NCBI GenBank assembly: GCA_036655755.1
Contig: JAVVPN010000097.1
Coordinates: 1-10,066, forward strand
Direction: 5' to 3'
DNA from: JAUNSR01 sp036655755
GTDB lineage: Bacteria; Bacteroidota; Bacteroidia; Bacteroidales; JAUNSR01
DNA: 10,066 bases
Position numbers and translations under genes: made by a program. Of this stretch, positions 6,781-10,066 are shown piece by piece. The notes beneath the pieces are model-generated. The model had not been told where the DNA came from. It searched no databases and saw only the letters and a program-made list of their open reading frames with translations. How positions within the stretch are numbered: the stretch's first letter is position 1; the number at the start of each line of letters is the position of its first letter.

Positions 6781-9700
6781 ATGAATAAAAACATGAAGCG
6801 CCTAAGCGGGCTTTTTGCATTTCTCTGCCTTTTAATGCCGAATGTGGTACATGCCACAGGGGGCACATCCATCTCAAATCAAACTGTTGCCAACCAGAAA
6901 AAGGTGGTCAAAGGGATTGTAAAAGATGAGGCAGGAGAACCGTTAATCGGAGTGAGTGTCATTATTAAAGGAACCACCGTGGGTACCATTACTAATTTTG
7001 ACGGGGAGTACTCAATCGAAGCTTACTCGCCGGATGCTATTGTCGAATTCAGTTATATCGGGTACCAAACACAAAGCTTGCCTATCAACAGCCGTGATCA
7101 ACTGAACGTAACATTACGGGAAGACACCCAATTACTTGATGAAATCGTAGTAACGGCCATGGGTTTTGAGAGAGAAGCAAAATCACTTACTTACGCTACT
7201 CAAACAATCAAATCAGAAGAACTGACCCGAATCAAAGATCCGAACTTTATTAACTCGTTACAGGGGAAAAGTGCGGGTCTGATTATCACCCCGAACAACT
7301 CGGGCGCGGGTGGTGGAGCCAGTAAGATCGTTCTTCGCGGACAAACCTCTATCTTAGGAACCAATCAGCCTTTGATTGTATTAGATGGGGTGCCGATGAC
7401 TGACGGAATGAGTTCGCAAGCTACTGAATTGCTTTCAGGAGCCGGCAGAGACGGCGGGGACTTGCTGTCGACCATCAACCCGGATGACATTGCATCGATG
7501 ACCGTACTGAAAGGACCAAATGCGGCTGCTCTTTATGGTAGTTCGGCAAATAATGGGGTAATCATCATTACTACTAAAAATGGGGATCAAGGAAATGTAA
7601 AGGTAAATATATCAAGTACAACTTCTGTAGAAACACTTTTCAATTACCCGGAAACACAAACCATCTATGGGCTTACGCCGAATGGAACACTGGAAGCCTG
7701 GGGCGGAAAAATTGCTGATATGACAGCCGATGAAATTGCGTCGCGCCCATATTATACAGCTACGCCGCGTAACCCGATCAAAGACTTCTTCAACACCGGG
7801 CTTACGCTTAACAATGGGATAACATTAAGTGGGGGGAACGAGAATGCCCGCACCTATTTCTCTTATGCGAACACGACCCAAAAAGGGATGATTGAAAACA
7901 ATAAATTCAATAAACATAATGTAACACTGAAGGAAACATTCAATCTGTTTGACAAACGCCTTTCCATTAATCTAGGATTAAACTATATTCATCAGGAAAC
8001 CAAGAATAATCCGGTTATCGGCCGCGTATTGAGCCCGTTGCATGCTCTTTACAGAATGCCGGCGAATGTGGATATGCGTTATTTCCGTAATAATTATGCA
8101 CATATCGGTAGCATGGCCGATAATATGGTATACGACCTTGCAATTGGTAACCGCAAATTGTTAGGCCAGCCAATCCAGACATGGTATTGGTATGACCAAC
8201 ATCTGAACAATCCGTATTGGCTAACCAATATGCATAACGAAGAGCGTATCAAAGACCGTATCTTAGGAAATGTTTCAGCAAAATTGGTATTATGGAGAAA
8301 CCTTGAATATCAAACTCGTTTTAACATAGACACCAACCTTGATACCGGTTTGACGACTGAATATGCAACTTCACAGCGTGAATCGCAGGGGAAAGGTGGG
8401 CAGTACTGGTCGAATTCAGCCCGTAGCATCGACCTTTTCAATGACCATATTCTAAGTATTTCTGAAAAGATAAAAGAAGACTTTGTGGTAACAGGGGCGG
8501 TAGGTACCAGTTTTACCCGTAGCTTCGACCGTTCTCGATCAATCACTACAGTTATTGATACGACAGGACAACCCAATATTTTTCTACCGGAAAACTCGGC
8601 ATACAGCCGACCAAATAATCCGAGTGGAAGTGCCACTTCGGCTTCTGACAGTTATGATAATAAAAACTGGACGGCAGCTCTCTTCGCCACAGCATCTGTA
8701 GGATGGCGAGATATGGTTTACCTAGATGGAAGTTATCGTTTAGAATGGGCGAAATCTTTCCAAATGTTTGCTCAAGCTAAAGGAGAGTATATCAGTTTCG
8801 ATTACTACTCACTTGGCGCAAATGTTTTGGTTGACCGAATGATTCCATGGAAGATGGAACAAATCAACCAGATCAAACTTCGAGGAAGTTATGCTGTTGT
8901 AGGGAATCCGATTCCAAAAAACAACTATGGTCGTCAGTCAGTTAATTTGGGTACCGGCAGTATTACGCCACGTCCGCCGTTGTTCCGTAATCCAAAACCG
9001 GAAAGAACCACCTCATATGAAACAGGACTTGAAATGTGGTTATTTAACAACACACTTGATTTTGATATCACCTATTATAACTCTACTCTTAAAAACCAGT
9101 TTCTTAATATTGGAGTATCTTCTAATGAATCCCAATCGGTAAATACGGGTAAAATACGTAATCAAGGAGTAGAATTTACGGTGAACTACCGCATGGCTTT
9201 CAACCATAACTGGCGATGGACCAGTGGCTTTAACATCGCGTATAATCAGAATAAAATTATTGAAACATACAAAACTGGTACGGGGGTCCCTTATATAGTA
9301 ACAGTCGGCCCATCCAACTTTAAAATCAAATATCTCGAAGGGGGAGCCTATGGCGATATTTACGTAAACAGTTTTGCACGTGATAAAGACAATAATATCA
9401 TCGTAAATAACGCGGGGAATTATAAAGATGCGGTTCCGCAAATGGCATCCGGCGAATACAGAACTTTTGTAGGCAATGCCACTGCCCCCGTCAATTTGGG
9501 ATGGAACAATACCATTAGTTGGAAAAACTTCACCTTCTATGCATTAATCGATGGGAAAATCGGTGGGAAAGTGATGTCATTAACAGAACCTGACCGGGAT
9601 TATTGGGGCTTATCTGTACGCACGGCAAACGATCGTCAGAACGGCGAACGCGTAGTTCAGAACGGGGTAGAATATGTTTTGAAAACATTACCCGACGGAC

Positions 9701-10002
9701 AGAAAGTCAGTGTTGAAAACTACTACCGCACGGTAGGATCAAATCCAATGGAAGATTATGTGTATGACGCGACGAATCTGCGCCTGAGAGATATCGCGGT
9801 AGGATATACTTTCAGAAACGTATTGGGTAAATCGAGCGATCTGAACCTTTCGTTTACAGTTAAAAACGTATGCTTCATCTATAAAAACTCGCCGGTAGAT
9901 CCGGATATCTCAGTTTCGGCAGCAAACGGATTCAGCGGTATCGACTCATACTCTTTACCAACAGTGCGTTCTTACGGATTAAATCTGAAATTGAATTTTT
10001 AA
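6781..10002 (+). CDS. SusC/RagA-family TonB-linked outer membrane transporter
   Basis: This outer-membrane TonB-dependent channel imports a bulky nutrient (glycan, peptide or similar) with a SusD-type lipoprotein lid. Residues 1-25 are a Sec signal peptide (NKNMKR, hydrophobic run, cleavage near VVHA). Residues 42-112 form a carboxypeptidase-D-regulatory-like domain (VVKGIVKDEAGEPLIGVSVIIKGT, split here by reading: GxVxDxxGEPLxGVxV). DEIVVTAMGFERE at 120-132 is the SusC-type junction leading into the plug (about 120-268), with LRGQTSILGTNQPLIVLDGVP and VLKGPNAAALYGSSANNGVI as hallmarks. The beta barrel follows to the C-terminal LKLNF ending in Phe1073. The length is typical. No STN domain is present before the plug, so FecA-style signalling to an anti-sigma factor is not expected. 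The sequence appears intact. Substrate cannot be told. A susD gene should follow directly; ATG at 6793 is an alternative start. Confidence 0.97.
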   Translation: MNKNMKRLSGLFAFLCLLMPNVVHATGGTSISNQTVANQKKVVKGIVKDEAGEPLIGVSVIIKGTTVGTITNFDGEYSIEAYSPDAIVEFSYIGYQTQSLPINSRDQLNVTLREDTQLLDEIVVTAMGFEREAKSLTYATQTIKSEELTRIKDPNFINSLQGKSAGLIITPNNSGAGGGASKIVLRGQTSILGTNQPLIVLDGVPMTDGMSSQATELLSGAGRDGGDLLSTINPDDIASMTVLKGPNAAALYGSSANNGVIIITTKNGDQGNVKVNISSTTSVETLFNYPETQTIYGLTPNGTLEAWGGKIADMTADEIASRPYYTATPRNPIKDFFNTGLTLNNGITLSGGNENARTYFSYANTTQKGMIENNKFNKHNVTLKETFNLFDKRLSINLGLNYIHQETKNNPVIGRVLSPLHALYRMPANVDMRYFRNNYAHIGSMADNMVYDLAIGNRKLLGQPIQTWYWYDQHLNNPYWLTNMHNEERIKDRILGNVSAKLVLWRNLEYQTRFNIDTNLDTGLTTEYATSQRESQGKGGQYWSNSARSIDLFNDHILSISEKIKEDFVVTGAVGTSFTRSFDRSRSITTVIDTTGQPNIFLPENSAYSRPNNPSGSATSASDSYDNKNWTAALFATASVGWRDMVYLDGSYRLEWAKSFQMFAQAKGEYISFDYYSLGANVLVDRMIPWKMEQINQIKLRGSYAVVGNPIPKNNYGRQSVNLGTGSITPRPPLFRNPKPERTTSYETGLEMWLFNNTLDFDITYYNSTLKNQFLNIGVSSNESQSVNTGKIRNQGVEFTVNYRMAFNHNWRWTSGFNIAYNQNKIIETYKTGTGVPYIVTVGPSNFKIKYLEGGAYGDIYVNSFARDKDNNIIVNNAGNYKDAVPQMASGEYRTFVGNATAPVNLGWNNTISWKNFTFYALIDGKIGGKVMSLTEPDRDYWGLSVRTANDRQNGERVVQNGVEYVLKTLPDGQKVSVENYYRTVGSNPMEDYVYDATNLRLRDIAVGYTFRNVLGKSSDLNLSFTVKNVCFIYKNSPVDPDISVSAANGFSGIDSYSLPTVRSYGLNLKLNF

Positions 10003-10066
10003 TCTGAGATTACATTAAAAACCTTATCATACACAGAAACAATGAAATCGCCATAACTCACCTAAA
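10003..10066 (+). other. Junction after the SusC-like gene; expected start of susD, possibly broken
   Basis: In susC/susD pairs the SusD lipoprotein gene normally starts within a few tens of bases of the susC stop. The only ATG here, at 10042-10044, is well placed (39 bases after the stop) and preceded by ACAGAAACA, but reads Met-Lys-Ser-Pro and then TAA (10054-10056). With one additional base after ATGAAA the frame would read Met-Lys-Ile-Ala-Ile-Thr-His-Leu and stay open to the window edge. Either susD starts further downstream or its start is shifted. No hairpin resembling a terminator is seen here. Confidence 0.35.

Noticed and set aside
9040..9441. 133-codon minus-strand frame inside the SusC-like gene
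   Set aside because: It lies wholly within the intact beta-barrel coding region on the opposite strand and resembles no known family.

Overview
This window looks like Bacteroidota chromosome, most likely order Bacteroidales (Bacteroides or Parabacteroides type). The signs are a SusC/RagA-family TonB-dependent transporter, a fused SecD-SecF protein, a lipoprotein with Bacteroidota-style Ig-like domains, and promoters with the Bacteroidota -7 box TAnnTTTG in place of an E. coli-type -10/-35 pair. Genus and species cannot be set from the sequence alone. There are four protein-coding genes and no rRNA, tRNA, CRISPR array or transposase gene.

Layout. Positions 4-2779 hold a two-gene minus-strand unit: a 663-aa lipoprotein with Ig-like (Big_5-type) domains, followed 28 bases later by a secreted DUF3108-type protein whose start codon is uncertain. 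Positions 2780-3214 are a divergent intergenic region. It contains an unexplained nested inverted repeat of about 97 bases and a clear promoter for the next gene. Positions 3215-6199 encode SecDF (994 aa), which ends in a strong intrinsic terminator at 6241-6284. Positions 6285-6780 are an AT-rich non-coding stretch with a likely promoter and a leader of roughly 375 bases. Positions 6781-10002 encode a complete SusC-like outer-membrane transporter (1073 aa). The last 64 bases should be the start of the partner susD gene, but the only well-placed ATG is followed by a stop after four codons.

How the genes relate. All four products act in or across the envelope. SecDF uses the proton gradient to help pull proteins through SecYEG, the route the other three need as they carry Sec signal peptides. 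The lipoprotein/DUF3108 pair has no assigned role. The SusC-like protein would import a nutrient across the outer membrane with a SusD-like lipoprotein encoded beyond the window; its substrate cannot be inferred here.

I found no convincing new multi-gene system. The observations most worth checking are the structured repeat between the divergent genes, a nine-G tract just after the lipobox of the lipoprotein gene, the apparently interrupted start of susD, and the unresolved start of the DUF3108 gene.
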